Shown piece by piece: positions 9,672-18,558 of a stretch of DNA of 64,000 bases. The stretch spans positions 2,294,001 through 2,358,000 of the forward strand of contig NZ_JAEAGP010000001.1 of the NCBI RefSeq assembly GCF_015999305.1, read 5' to 3'. The notes below the pieces were generated by a model, which was given only the letters and a program-made list of their open reading frames with translations, searched no databases and had not been told where the DNA came from. Source of the stretch: Erythrobacter sp. YJ-T3-07 (GTDB lineage Bacteria > Pseudomonadota > Alphaproteobacteria > Sphingomonadales > Sphingomonadaceae). The first letter of the stretch is position 1. Every line of letters begins with the position of its first letter. A program made the translations under genes and the position numbers.

Positions 9672-10841
9672 CTAAAAGGATGCCGCCAGCGTCACCGCCA
9701 GTCCATCGCCCGGCACCGCGTCGCCCGCGACCCTCAACCGGTAGTCGACCGAGCCGCGCAGGGTCGTCCTCCCGGTGGTCAGGGTTGCACTCGCCGTCGG
9801 GCCGAGATCGAGCCGGGTGGCACCGCGCTGCGCCCCGCCCCATGCGCCGCCACCGATCGCCACCTGCCCCCTCTCGCTCCGAATCACGGGTGCTTCCAAG
9901 GTCGCCCTGCCGTCGACGAAGCCGGTGGCGTAGTCGCCGCCGACGTAGCCCGCCTGAAGATAGCCTTCCGCCTCGATCATCGGGCCTACTGTGCGGCGCG
10001 GCAGTCCGGTGACGACAAAGGCGGCAGGGCGCACCTCGGTGCCGCCAGGGCGGTCGGTCACGCGCAGTTCGCCATGCACACGCAGCGGGAAGCTGCGCGC
10101 CAGACCTATGCTGGCACCTGCTGCGGCCTCGCTCTCGCCGCCGGGCACCAGCGCCTTGCTCGCGCGGGCATAGGCCTGCGGCTGCAGCGCAGAGTTCGGG
10201 GCAAGCGAGTAGCGCACCACCGCGCCGATCTGGTTGCTGCCGTAGCTTGCCGGATCGACGCTCGCCAGCAGCGGGCCGGAGCCACCCTGGCGGACCAGCA
10301 GCCACGCATCGGCAGCCCAGCGGTCTGCCCGCGAAGGCCCTGATCGAGACTGTGGTGACGGCAGAACGATGTCCCAGCGCCGGGCGTCTCGGTCCTCCGG
10401 GGCGGCCCCGGACAGGCGATCATAGGTCGGCGCGAAGGCGAAGGCGGCGGCGTAGAGCAACTGGTGACTGGCAGAGAGGTTCGATCGCGCGAGTTGCCCC
10501 GCGGCGCGATCCGGCAGCACGGTGCGCGATCCACCGATCACGCCGCCCTGCCTTGCTACCCCTGGAAGGACCGCGGCCCGCTGCACTGCGAACAGATCCT
10601 GGTGCAATTGCTGCAAGGCATCGGCCTCGACACCACCGAAGCTGCCCGCCCGCCCGCTATCGGCAATCGGGAAGCGGCGCGTCTTCACGCCCGTGTCCGA
10701 CTGGACATTGGCGAACAGCCCGCCGGGCGGTGGCAAAGCGAAGGGCAGCTCCCAGAACGAGGCGCGAACGCCGATCCACGCCGCGAGGATGGCGAACATC
10801 GCCATCAGAGGGCGTCCTCCCCTGCGGCCCGACCCGATCAT
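9672..10841 (-). CDS. Putative outer-membrane beta-barrel protein paired with GT2 transferase
   Basis: A 389-residue protein whose start overlaps the stop of the upstream glycosyltransferase by 4 bp (ATGA, 10838-10841). It has an N-terminal hydrophobic stretch (MAMFAILAAWIGVRASF) suggesting export. Alternating beta-strand patterns follow (GAVVRYSLAPNSALQPQAYARA, RVHGELRVTDRPG, LTTGRTTLRGSVDYRLRV), ending in ...TLAASF with a terminal Phe as in outer-membrane barrels. The pair recalls the E. coli NfrA/NfrB system (outer-membrane phage N4 receptor plus inner-membrane GT2 enzyme), but the protein is far shorter than NfrA and I see no TPR domain. Its function is not assigned. A much longer in-frame reading from 11294 is a shadow inside the transferase gene. 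Confidence 0.72.
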   Translation of the reverse strand: MIGSGRRGGRPLMAMFAILAAWIGVRASFWELPFALPPPGGLFANVQSDTGVKTRRFPIADSGRAGSFGGVEADALQQLHQDLFAVQRAAVLPGVARQGGVIGGSRTVLPDRAAGQLARSNLSASHQLLYAAAFAFAPTYDRLSGAAPEDRDARRWDIVLPSPQSRSGPSRADRWAADAWLLVRQGGSGPLLASVDPASYGSNQIGAVVRYSLAPNSALQPQAYARASKALVPGGESEAAAGASIGLARSFPLRVHGELRVTDRPGGTEVRPAAFVVTGLPRRTVGPMIEAEGYLQAGYVGGDYATGFVDGRATLEAPVIRSERGQVAIGGGAWGGAQRGATRLDLGPTASATLTTGRTTLRGSVDYRLRVAGDAVPGDGLAVTLAASF

Positions 10842-12235
10842 GCCAGTACCTCCTGCGAGACCGCAGGATGTTCGCGATGCTCGGTCTTGTCCCACCGCAG
10901 GGTCCCGCCCAGCAGGCTGAACACATATTGGGCAACAGCGCGGCGCGCAGCCATGATCGCGATGATGTTGCTCAAGGGAATGCGAAAGACCGCGCGCACG
11001 CCTTCCCTTGGGCCGTACTCGCGCGCGGTGAACAGCGCGCGGCAGGCCGCCCGCCAGCCAAGGCTTGCCGCGTTGGCGATCAGCAGCGCCTTGGTTGCGG
11101 GGGTGACGACCGGCGCGCGCGCCAGCCCCAGCTGGTGGGCGATAACCAGCCCGCCGGTCAGGAAGACGAGCAGATAGGCGACGAACAGCACCAACGCCGA
11201 GAGCGGCCCGCGACGGTCGCGCACACGCATCCAGCCGTCGAGCGGCCGACCACTCCAGCCCATCCGGTCCCACCCCTGCAGCGCGATGCCGCATACCCAG
11301 CGGGTCTTCTGCCGGACTGCGGTCTCCAGCGTGGGGGGAAAGAAGGCACGCGTGGCGATCAGCCGCCCGTCATCTCCCCGCACCCGAACAAACTTGGTTG
11401 CGCCGCCGGCTTCCGCGACCTTGAGCCCCAGTTCGTAATCCTCGGTCAGGCTACTAGCGTCGAACGGTCCGCTGCCGCCAGCCTCAAGGTCGAGCAGGGC
11501 GAGCCGCTCGCGCGAGACCGCACAGCCCACGCCTGCCGAGGGAAAGCCTGCGCGCAGCCAGTCGCGCACCACCATCGCCTTGGCATGGGCCTCGGCAAAT
11601 TCGTCGATATAGTGGCCCGATACCCAGCGCGACCGGCGCTGGCGCATCGGCAACACGGGCAATTGCAGCAGTTCGGCCTTGGCCAGCCCCGCATCGAACA
11701 GCGGCAGGGCGGCAGGGTCCACCATGTCCTCCGCATCGTGGATCACCACCATCCGGAAGCGCAGCCCCTCGCGCCGTTCGTCCTCCTCGATCGCGCGATA
11801 GAGTCTGTTCATGCAGTCCGCCTTGGTCGTCGGGCCGTATGCCGAATGGACCACGATGCGCACCCGCGACTGGCTCCGCGCGGCCCGCGTGGCTGCCGCG
11901 ATGGTCGCCGGGTCGTTGGCATAGCACCCGACGTAGAGACGCAGCTGAGCCTGCGGCCATGCATCCAGCAGGTGGCGGATAGTCGCGCCGATCACGTCGT
12001 CTTCGTGCCAGGCGGGGATGATCGCTGCGGCAGGCCCGGCAATCGCGCGTCCTTCGAAGGCGGATCGATCGATCCGGGGCGTGCGAATACGCCCGCGCAC
12101 GCGTCCGACCAGATAGAGCGCGTCGATCGCGAGCTCGTCGAGAGTGCCGAGAAGAAAGAAAAGGCTCGCGAACAGAAGCAGTTCGTGCTGGAGCAGGACG
12201 AGCCAGTCGACTGGCGATAGTTCCGCCGCTAGCAT
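10838..12235 (-). CDS. Membrane GT2 glycosyltransferase, NfrB-like
   Basis: A processive-type family 2 glycosyltransferase in the inner membrane, 465 residues from the ATG at 12235 (a start at 12295 is possible). An N-terminal membrane helix (WLVLLQHELLLFASLFFLLG) precedes the catalytic domain. The motifs AAIIPAWHEDDVIG, VIHDAEDMV (DxD-like), TEDYELGLKV and RQKTRWVCGIALQGW (QxxRW) are all present. C-terminal helices follow, then a soluble tail. The arrangement matches E. coli NfrB/bacteriophage N4 adsorption protein B and its c-di-GMP-linked relatives, but no MshEN-type c-di-GMP domain is visible. The coupled downstream gene encodes a likely outer-membrane protein, so the pair probably makes and exports a surface glycan. 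Confidence 0.85.
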   Translation of the reverse strand: MLAAELSPVDWLVLLQHELLLFASLFFLLGTLDELAIDALYLVGRVRGRIRTPRIDRSAFEGRAIAGPAAAIIPAWHEDDVIGATIRHLLDAWPQAQLRLYVGCYANDPATIAAATRAARSQSRVRIVVHSAYGPTTKADCMNRLYRAIEEDERREGLRFRMVVIHDAEDMVDPAALPLFDAGLAKAELLQLPVLPMRQRRSRWVSGHYIDEFAEAHAKAMVVRDWLRAGFPSAGVGCAVSRERLALLDLEAGGSGPFDASSLTEDYELGLKVAEAGGATKFVRVRGDDGRLIATRAFFPPTLETAVRQKTRWVCGIALQGWDRMGWSGRPLDGWMRVRDRRGPLSALVLFVAYLLVFLTGGLVIAHQLGLARAPVVTPATKALLIANAASLGWRAACRALFTAREYGPREGVRAVFRIPLSNIIAIMAARRAVAQYVFSLLGGTLRWDKTEHREHPAVSQEVLA

Positions 12236-12324
12236 GCTGCCCGGTCCCCCCTTGCCCTCAGGTAGCAACCTATCGAAGCGTTCGGGGCCTTGCAACGCGC
12301 GAAAGATTGAGAAAAAGGGGCCCC

Positions 12325-13554
12325 ATGCTCGAACCGATCCGCAAACCGATCCGCCGTGCCATCGCTCCGGTGCGCGCCCTCTTCGTCAGCGATGCCTCGG
12401 CGGGCGTGCTGCTAATCCTGGTCGCTGCGGCCGCGCTGGTGGTGGCGAACTCGCCCCTGGCGGAGGATTACCACAACCTGCTCTACACCTATTGGTGGCC
12501 CAAAGAGGTCTTCTATCTCAACGACTTGCACCTGTGGATCAATGATGGCCTGATGGTCATCTTCTTCTTCGTCGTCGGGCTGGAGGTTAAGCGCGAGCTG
12601 ATCGCGGGCGAGCTCTCCAGTGCGGACAAGCGGACCTTGCCGATCATCTCTGCTGGCGCGGGGATGGCGGTGCCGGCACTTATCTTCGTCACCATCGCGG
12701 GCAGCAATCCGGAGCTGATCCGCGGCTGGGCGATCCCGGCGGCGACCGACATTGCTTTCGCGATGGGGGTTCTCGGCCTGCTCGGCACCCGCGTCCCGGC
12801 CTCGCTGCGGCTGTTCCTGCTGACCGTCGCGATCGTCGATGACATCGGCGCGGTGCTGGTCATCGCGGTGTTCTATACCGCCCATCTGGACGTCATGTGG
12901 CTGGCGATCTCGTTCGTCGTGTTCGGCGCGATGGTCGGCATGAACCGCTTCGGGGTGAAGAGCTTCTGGCCGTTCCTGCTCGGTGCGATCGCGCTGTGGC
13001 TGGCAGTCCTGTTCTCCGGCGTGCATGCGACCATTGCAGGCGTGCTGGCCGCCCTGACCATACCGATGCGCGATGCCGACGGGCATTCGATGCTGGAGAA
13101 GGCAGAGCATGCACTCGCACCGTGGAGCGCCTATCTCGTGGTGCCCATCTTTGGTTTCGCCAATGCCGGGGTCCACATCCTCGACATGACGGTCGAACAG
13201 ATTTTCGCCCCCCTCCCGCTGGCGATCGCGACCGGCCTGTTCGTCGGCAAGCAGTTGGGCATTTTCACGATCGTGTTCCTGTCGGTGAAGCTGGGCATCG
13301 CGAAGAAGCCCGAAAACGCCAACTGGATGGAGATCTGGGGGGTCACAATCCTGACCGGGATCGGCTTCACCATGTCGCTGTTCATCAGCGGACTGGCCTT
13401 CGGCAACTCGCAGTTGCTGGTCGATGAGGCGAAGATCGGCATCCTGCTGGGCTCGATCATCTCGGCGATTATCGGCTATGTCGCCCTGCGCCTGACCACC
13501 CAGCACCCCGAAGAAACGGAGCATCTGGAGGAGGCGCGTCAGGCGAAACCCTGA
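12325..13554 (+). CDS. nhaA: Na+/H+ antiporter NhaA
   Basis: A 409-residue inner-membrane antiporter with about 12 hydrophobic segments. The ion-binding signature is intact: WAIPAATDIAFAMGV (Asp equivalent to E. coli D133) and TVAIVDDIGAVLVIAVFY (the D163/D164 pair). The family exchanges two protons for one sodium ion and supports salt and alkaline pH tolerance. The ATG at 12325 is preceded by AAAAGGGG as ribosome binding site. An upstream in-frame TTG at 12307 would add six residues without a better site. It diverges from the glycosyltransferase gene. Confidence 0.97.
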   Translation: MLEPIRKPIRRAIAPVRALFVSDASAGVLLILVAAAALVVANSPLAEDYHNLLYTYWWPKEVFYLNDLHLWINDGLMVIFFFVVGLEVKRELIAGELSSADKRTLPIISAGAGMAVPALIFVTIAGSNPELIRGWAIPAATDIAFAMGVLGLLGTRVPASLRLFLLTVAIVDDIGAVLVIAVFYTAHLDVMWLAISFVVFGAMVGMNRFGVKSFWPFLLGAIALWLAVLFSGVHATIAGVLAALTIPMRDADGHSMLEKAEHALAPWSAYLVVPIFGFANAGVHILDMTVEQIFAPLPLAIATGLFVGKQLGIFTIVFLSVKLGIAKKPENANWMEIWGVTILTGIGFTMSLFISGLAFGNSQLLVDEAKIGILLGSIISAIIGYVALRLTTQHPEETEHLEEARQAKP

Positions 13555-13658
13555 CGCGCAGCGCTTGCGGTCGCACCGGCGAGGGCCTATCTCGCGGCCC
13601 ATCCGGGCACGGCACAAGGCGCGCGCTCGCGATCGCGTTCACTATTACCGATAAAGCG

Positions 13659-14456
13659 ATGCTAAACCCCCTTCGTACCCTCTTTCGCAAAGCGCCAGCG
13701 GCCCCCAGCGCCTCCACGCCTCCGGGCGAACGCTTCTACGCGATCGGCGACATCCACGGGTGCGATCGGCTGTTCGAAGCGCTGATCGAAGCGATCGAGG
13801 CAGACGATGCTAAGGCACCCGAGGCGAAGACCACGGTGGTACTGCTGGGCGATCTGGTGGACCGGGGGCCCGGCAGCGCGCAGGTGATCGACACCGCTCG
13901 TGCCTGGGGCAAGCGGCGCATGGTCCGCTATCTGGCCGGCAATCACGAGGAGATGTTCCTCGAAAGCTTCGAGGATCGCGAGGTGCTCAAGCACTTTCTC
14001 AAGCATGGCGGGCGCGAGACGATCCTGAGCTACGGGATCTCCAAATCCGAGTACAACGATCTGGAAGTGGACCAGCTTCGCAAGCGTCTCCACACGCTTG
14101 TGCCGCAGAAACATCGCGATTTTCTGGCCAGCTTCGAAGAGATCATCGTCGCGGGCGATTACGCCTTCGTCCATGCAGGCGTTAATCCGAAACAGGCGCT
14201 CGACCAGCAGAAGCGCAAGGATCTGCTGTGGATTCGTGATCGCTTTCTCGCGCACGGCGAACCGTTCGAAAAAGTCATCGTCCACGGCCACACGATTTTC
14301 GAAGATGTCGAACGGCGGCCCAACCGCATCGGCATCGACACCGGTGCTTTCCGCTACGGGCGCCTGACCGCGCTTGTGCTCGACGGTGAAACGCGCCGCT
14401 ATATTCAGGCAGTCGATCGCGACGGAGATATCGCGATCGAACAATGGGATGATTAA
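13659..14456 (+). CDS. PPP-family metallophosphoesterase (serine/threonine protein phosphatase type)
   Basis: A 265-residue phosphatase with the full PPP metal-binding signature: GDIHG (residues 30-34), GDLVDRGP (64-71), GNHE (94-97), and later FVHAGVNP and VHGHT. It resembles bacterial PrpA/PrpB-type and diadenosine tetraphosphatase-like enzymes of the same fold. The exact substrate (phosphoprotein or dinucleotide) cannot be decided from sequence. It is followed after 3 bp by ugd, so the two share a transcript; that suggests a link with exopolysaccharide or envelope sugar metabolism, but this is inference. Confidence 0.92.
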   Translation: MLNPLRTLFRKAPAAPSASTPPGERFYAIGDIHGCDRLFEALIEAIEADDAKAPEAKTTVVLLGDLVDRGPGSAQVIDTARAWGKRRMVRYLAGNHEEMFLESFEDREVLKHFLKHGGRETILSYGISKSEYNDLEVDQLRKRLHTLVPQKHRDFLASFEEIIVAGDYAFVHAGVNPKQALDQQKRKDLLWIRDRFLAHGEPFEKVIVHGHTIFEDVERRPNRIGIDTGAFRYGRLTALVLDGETRRYIQAVDRDGDIAIEQWDD

Positions 14457-14459
14457 GCC

Positions 14460-15782
14460 ATGAAAATCGCAATGGTCGGCTCGGGCTATGTTGGCCTGGT
14501 CTCGGGTGCCTGCTTTGCCGATTTCGGCCATGACGTGGTCTGCATCGACAAGGACGAAGACAAGATCCAGCGCCTGCGCGAAGGCGTGATGCCGATCTAC
14601 GAGCCGGGGCTGGACGACTTGGTCGACAAGAATGCCAAGGCGGGCCGCCTGTCCTTCACCACCGATCTGGCCGAAGGCATTGCCGGTGCGGGCGCGATCT
14701 TCATCGCGGTCGGCACGCCCAGCCGCCGGGGCGATGGCCATGCAGACCTCTCCTTCGTCTACGCCGTCGCGCGCGAGATCGGCGAATCGCTGACCAACGA
14801 CGCGGTCGTCGTGACCAAGTCGACCGTGCCCGTGGGCACCGGCGACGAGGTCGAACGGATCCTCTCGCAAAGCGCCGCCGTGACCGAGCGCGGGCTGAAG
14901 GTGGCGGTTGTCTCCAACCCCGAATTCCTACGCGAGGGTGCCGCGATCGGCGATTTCAAGCGGCCCGATCGGATCGTGATCGGGGCCGAGGACGATTTCG
15001 GGCGCGAGGTGATGCACGAAGTCTATCGCCCGCTGTTCCTCAACGAATCGCCGATCCTGTTCGTCGGGCGGCGCACCAGCGAGCTGATCAAGTACGCCGC
15101 CAACGCGTTTCTCGCGACCAAGATCACCTTCATCAACGAGATCTCAGACCTGTGCGAGAAGGTCGGCGCGAACGTGCAGGACGTCGCTCGCGGGATCGGG
15201 ATGGACAACCGGATCGGCTCCAAGTTCCTCCACGCCGGACCGGGCTATGGCGGCTCGTGCTTCCCCAAGGATACGCTCGCACTGCTTAAGACCGCCGAGG
15301 ATTACGGGAGCCCGGTGCGGATCGTCGAGGCGGTGGTGAAGGTCAACGACACCCGCAAGCGCGCCATGGGCCGCAAGGTGATCGACGCGCTCGGCGGCCT
15401 CGACGCGGCGCGGGGCAAGCGGGTTGCGATGCTGGGCCTGACCTTCAAACCCAATACCGACGACATGCGCGATTCCCCCGCGATTGGCGTTGCTCAGGCG
15501 CTGGTCGATGCCGGTGTCTCCGTAGCCGCCTACGACCCGGAAGGCATGGAGCAGGCCCGCCCGCTGATGCCCGAGGTCGAGATGAAGGACGATCCCTACG
15601 CCGCGATCGAGGGCGCCGATGCGGTCGTCATCGTGACCGAGTGGAACGTGTTCCGCGCGCTCGACCTCAACCGGGTCAAGCAGCTCGCCAAGGCACCCGT
15701 GCTGGTCGACCTGCGCAACATCTACAAGCCTTCCGACATGCGCGAGGCCGGGTTCGAGTACACCAGCGTCGGGCGCGAATAG
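14460..15782 (+). CDS. ugd: UDP-glucose 6-dehydrogenase
   Basis: A 440-residue cytoplasmic enzyme that oxidises UDP-glucose to UDP-glucuronate with two NAD+, feeding polysaccharide and glycolipid synthesis (for example glucuronosyl sphingolipids in sphingomonads). It has the Rossmann motif VGSGYVG (residues 6-12), the central AFLATKITFINE region, and the catalytic cysteine C267 in GYGGSCFPKDT. The C-terminal UDP-binding domain contains LGLTFKPNTDDMRDSPA. Its ATG is 3 bp after the phosphatase stop. The gene is convergent with rnpB. Confidence 0.97.
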   Translation: MKIAMVGSGYVGLVSGACFADFGHDVVCIDKDEDKIQRLREGVMPIYEPGLDDLVDKNAKAGRLSFTTDLAEGIAGAGAIFIAVGTPSRRGDGHADLSFVYAVAREIGESLTNDAVVVTKSTVPVGTGDEVERILSQSAAVTERGLKVAVVSNPEFLREGAAIGDFKRPDRIVIGAEDDFGREVMHEVYRPLFLNESPILFVGRRTSELIKYAANAFLATKITFINEISDLCEKVGANVQDVARGIGMDNRIGSKFLHAGPGYGGSCFPKDTLALLKTAEDYGSPVRIVEAVVKVNDTRKRAMGRKVIDALGGLDAARGKRVAMLGLTFKPNTDDMRDSPAIGVAQALVDAGVSVAAYDPEGMEQARPLMPEVEMKDDPYAAIEGADAVVIVTEWNVFRALDLNRVKQLAKAPVLVDLRNIYKPSDMREAGFEYTSVGRE

Positions 15783-15794
15783 CGCCGGACCAAG

Positions 15795-16182
<388 letters not shown>

Positions 16183-16227
16183 CCGATATAGCGCTCAAAT
16201 CGCGAATAGATAGACCAGAGCGCCTGA

Positions 16228-16962
16228 CTAGCGCGCCAGCCCCCGGTCGCGGTCGAGCAGCAGCTGGAACAGGATCGCGCGGATTTCCCCGTCGATCTCG
16301 CCATTGATGAGCTCGGGCCGCCAGCGCCGCTGGAACGCCTCGACCACCTTGCGCCCGTCGCTGATGTCGTAGCCGAACCGCTCCAGCGCGAGGTAGAAGG
16401 CCCCGTCATTGTCGAACGGATCGCCCAGCTCCAGCTTGGTCGGGCGCGGCAGGCACAGGCCCAGCTTCGCAATCCGCGCCCACGGGAACAGCTCGCCGGG
16501 GTCGGTCTTGCGCTGCGGAGCCACGTCCGAATGGCCGACCACATTGGCGCGCGGGATATCGTGACGCTCCACGATCCGCGCCAGCAGCGGCACCAGCGCG
16601 GCGATCTGCGCATCGGCGAATTCGCGGTAGCCGTAGGCATGGCCCGGATGGTCGAGCTCGATCCCGACGCTGACCGCGTTCACATCGGTCTCGCCCCGCC
16701 AGTAGGAGACGCCCGCGTGCCATGCGCGCTTCTCCTCGGGCACCAGCCGGGTCACCTCGCCCGCCTCGCTGATGATGTAGTGCGCGGAAACCTTGGCCTC
16801 CGGGTCGGTCAGCCGATCGATCGCGGCGTCCGCCCCTTCCATCTCGGTATAATGAAGCACGACCATCGAGACGGGCGCGGTACGCTCGTCGTAATTGGGG
16901 GACAGCCGCTCTGCGTGGACCAGTTCGTCCATCCCGCCCTCGTCGTGCTCCGCCCCACTCAT
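16228..16962 (-). CDS. N-acetylmuramoyl-L-alanine amidase (amidase_2, AmiD-like)
   Basis: A 244-residue zinc amidase that cleaves the lactyl-alanine bond of peptidoglycan or anhydro-muropeptides. Visible residues are H37 in MVVLHYTEM, SAHYII, RAWHAG, and VGHSDVAPQRKTDPGELFPW with H144, K152 and D154. A C-terminal region after about residue 170 (FGYDISDG... AFQRRWRPELINGEID) looks like a degenerate peptidoglycan-binding domain. No clear signal peptide is present, so it may act in the cytoplasm on recycled muropeptides (AmpD-like) or be exported otherwise. The ATG overlaps the chpT stop by 4 bp. Confidence 0.93.
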   Translation of the reverse strand: MSGAEHDEGGMDELVHAERLSPNYDERTAPVSMVVLHYTEMEGADAAIDRLTDPEAKVSAHYIISEAGEVTRLVPEEKRAWHAGVSYWRGETDVNAVSVGIELDHPGHAYGYREFADAQIAALVPLLARIVERHDIPRANVVGHSDVAPQRKTDPGELFPWARIAKLGLCLPRPTKLELGDPFDNDGAFYLALERFGYDISDGRKVVEAFQRRWRPELINGEIDGEIRAILFQLLLDRDRGLAR

Positions 16963-17651
16963 CCCGCATACTCTGGAGGGTTGAGCCCGGTATCGGATCC
17001 CATATTGGGCAGCGTCGCGCCCATCAGCAGCGTGCCCGCGTCCGCATGGGTCTGGATCAGGCCTCCCTGCTTGTCCGCCAGCATCGCCAGCAGGTGCGCG
17101 GGCGCGGTGCGACCGGTCAGCTCGGCGGGGTCCATCCGGCCGCCCAGCGCCTCCCCGATCAGCGGATCGAAAGCGATCTTGGCGCCCGCTGCGCGGACCA
17201 CGATCTCGGTCGCGTCGTCGCGCACCTCGATCCCCACATCCAGCGTGCCGCCGCGCACCAGCGCGTCCAGCCCGATATTCGCGAGGTTGAGCATCACCTT
17301 GGCGGCGGATTTCGACACGCTCGCCGCCTCGATCGCCCAGTTGAGCTCGACCCGCTTGGCATCGGCGGCCAGCGTCTCGATCACCGCCTTGGGTTCATCG
17401 ATCGACACCTGTTCGCCGAACCCGCCCGCCGCCCCGAAGGCGAGGCGGAAGAACTTGAGCTTGGCCGCGCTGGTCCGCGCGCTCTGCTCCAGCAGCTCGA
17501 AACAGCGCTGGCGCATCTGCGGGTCTTTCTCGTCCGCGAGCAGCTCCAGCCCGTTGGTCAGCGCGCCCACGGGGCTGAGCATGTCGTGGCACAGGCGCGA
17601 ACACAGCTGGCTGGCGAGCAGCAGCGGATCGGTTTCGTCGATACCGCTCAT
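16959..17651 (-). CDS. chpT: Histidine phosphotransferase ChpT-like
   Basis: A 230-residue protein with a DHp-like four-helix part carrying the phosphoacceptor H22 in SQLCSRLCHDMLSPVGALTNG. A degenerate ATPase-like half follows (AAKVMLNLANIGLDALVRGG) without a nucleotide-binding G-box, as in Caulobacter ChpT. ChpT passes phosphate from CckA to CtrA and CpdR, controlling the alphaproteobacterial cell cycle or motility. The ATG at 17651 starts at MSGIDETDP; the frame remains open upstream through the 36-bp element, but that region does not look coding. It is translationally coupled to the amidase gene. Confidence 0.88.
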   Translation of the reverse strand: MSGIDETDPLLLASQLCSRLCHDMLSPVGALTNGLELLADEKDPQMRQRCFELLEQSARTSAAKLKFFRLAFGAAGGFGEQVSIDEPKAVIETLAADAKRVELNWAIEAASVSKSAAKVMLNLANIGLDALVRGGTLDVGIEVRDDATEIVVRAAGAKIAFDPLIGEALGGRMDPAELTGRTAPAHLLAMLADKQGGLIQTHADAGTLLMGATLPNMGSDTGLNPPEYAG

Positions 17652-17676
17652 GCGAGGCCTCCCGCACGCAGTGCCG

Positions 17677-17712
17677 TGACACACCTGACACACAGTCCAA
17701 GGGTTGAAAAAC
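17677..17712 (-). repeat. 36-bp upstream element, copy B (before chpT)
   Basis: The minus-strand sequence is identical to the element at 5232-5267 except for one C-to-T change. It ends 25 nt before the chpT start codon. It too reads FFNPWTVCQVC in the frame of the downstream gene, and the single difference is a synonymous proline codon change. The direct repeat TGTGTCA-GG-TGTGTCA is conserved. Confidence 0.85.
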
Positions 17713-17780
17713 CGGCCCTGTTCGGGCGCGAAAAAGGCGGCGTCGGATCGAAGGGAGCGCAAGTATACATCGCCGCCTGC

Positions 17781-18539
17781 CTAGCGCGGTGCGACTGCGT
17801 AGGAAAGCGCCACGAATCCCTCTTCCCCATCCCTGAAAAAGCGGACTTCGCGGCCTGCGACGATCGCCCAGACCCGCCCATCATGCGCGGCGCTCGCGCG
17901 GTCGGTGGCAGACGGGGTCGGATCGCCCGTGGGATGCGAGTGATAATAGCCGATCACCTGCGGCCCTCCGCCCCGCGCAGCCTTGTGCGCGGCGATCAGC
18001 GCGTGCGGATCGATCTCGAAATAGCGCGATGGATCGGGGTGGACATTGGCGGTGGGCTGCGCGCGCGTTATCGTCGTGCCTTCGCCCAGCAGCAGCCCGC
18101 AGCATTCGTGCGGGTAGGCACGCGGGGTGTGGGAGACGATGGCTTCGAGAGCTTCGTCGCTTATCGAGATAACCGCTCGTCCATCGACATATTCGTTGGG
18201 TGCTGTTGCTTCAGTTTCCACCCCTCCCCGTTCGTCCTGAGCCTGTCGAAGGGCGAATGGCGAGTGCGATTTGACCAATCGCGAAACCTCATCCCACCGG
18301 CCAGCAATCAGCGCTTCTTTCTTTGCTCTGGACCACCCCTTGACTCGGCGCTCAGAAGCCAGTGCTTCCTCGCGCGTCACGAATTCCTGCGACCACATAT
18401 GCTCAACAGGCAAGCGTCTTTTCGTCCATTGCGAACCTTGGCCCGCCTGATGCTCGGCAATCCTGATCTCAAGGTTATCGGTATGACCGGTATAGTAAGA
18501 CCCGTCCGCACATCGCAGGATGTAAACGAAGAAGCGCAT
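17781..18539 (-). CDS. GIY-YIG nuclease domain fused in frame to a JAMM/MPN metallopeptidase (via a REP-like repeat)
   Basis: One 252-residue frame holds two unrelated domains. Residues 1-85 are a compact UPF0213/YhbQ-type GIY-YIG nuclease (FVYILR...YYTG, R26, and SERRVKGWSRAKKEALI with the catalytic Glu). Residues 95-104 (FALRQAQDER) are encoded by repeat copy 18228-18257. Residues 122-252 are a JAMM metallopeptidase with E145, then HSHPTGDPTPSATD giving H200, H202, S210 and D213, an intact HxHx7Sx2D motif. Both domains normally occur as separate small proteins. A GTG at 18221 (V107) could start the JAMM part alone (146 residues), but its Shine-Dalgarno sequence would be too close. Whether a real fusion protein is made is unproven. 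Confidence 0.8.
   Translation of the reverse strand: MRFFVYILRCADGSYYTGHTDNLEIRIAEHQAGQGSQWTKRRLPVEHMWSQEFVTREEALASERRVKGWSRAKKEALIAGRWDEVSRLVKSHSPFALRQAQDERGGVETEATAPNEYVDGRAVISISDEALEAIVSHTPRAYPHECCGLLLGEGTTITRAQPTANVHPDPSRYFEIDPHALIAAHKAARGGGPQVIGYYHSHPTGDPTPSATDRASAAHDGRVWAIVAGREVRFFRDGEEGFVALSYAVAPR
18228..18257 (-). repeat. REP-like 30-bp repeat, copy R1 (inside the fused ORF)
   Basis: The plus strand reads CCGTTCGTCCTGAGCCTGTC followed by GAAGGGCGAA. This is the inverse of copy R2 at 18559-18588 with 29 of 30 positions matching. It lies between the GIY-YIG and JAMM coding parts and is translated as linker. Confidence 0.9.
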
Positions 18540-18558
18540 TCGGCGAGTGTAGTGCCAG

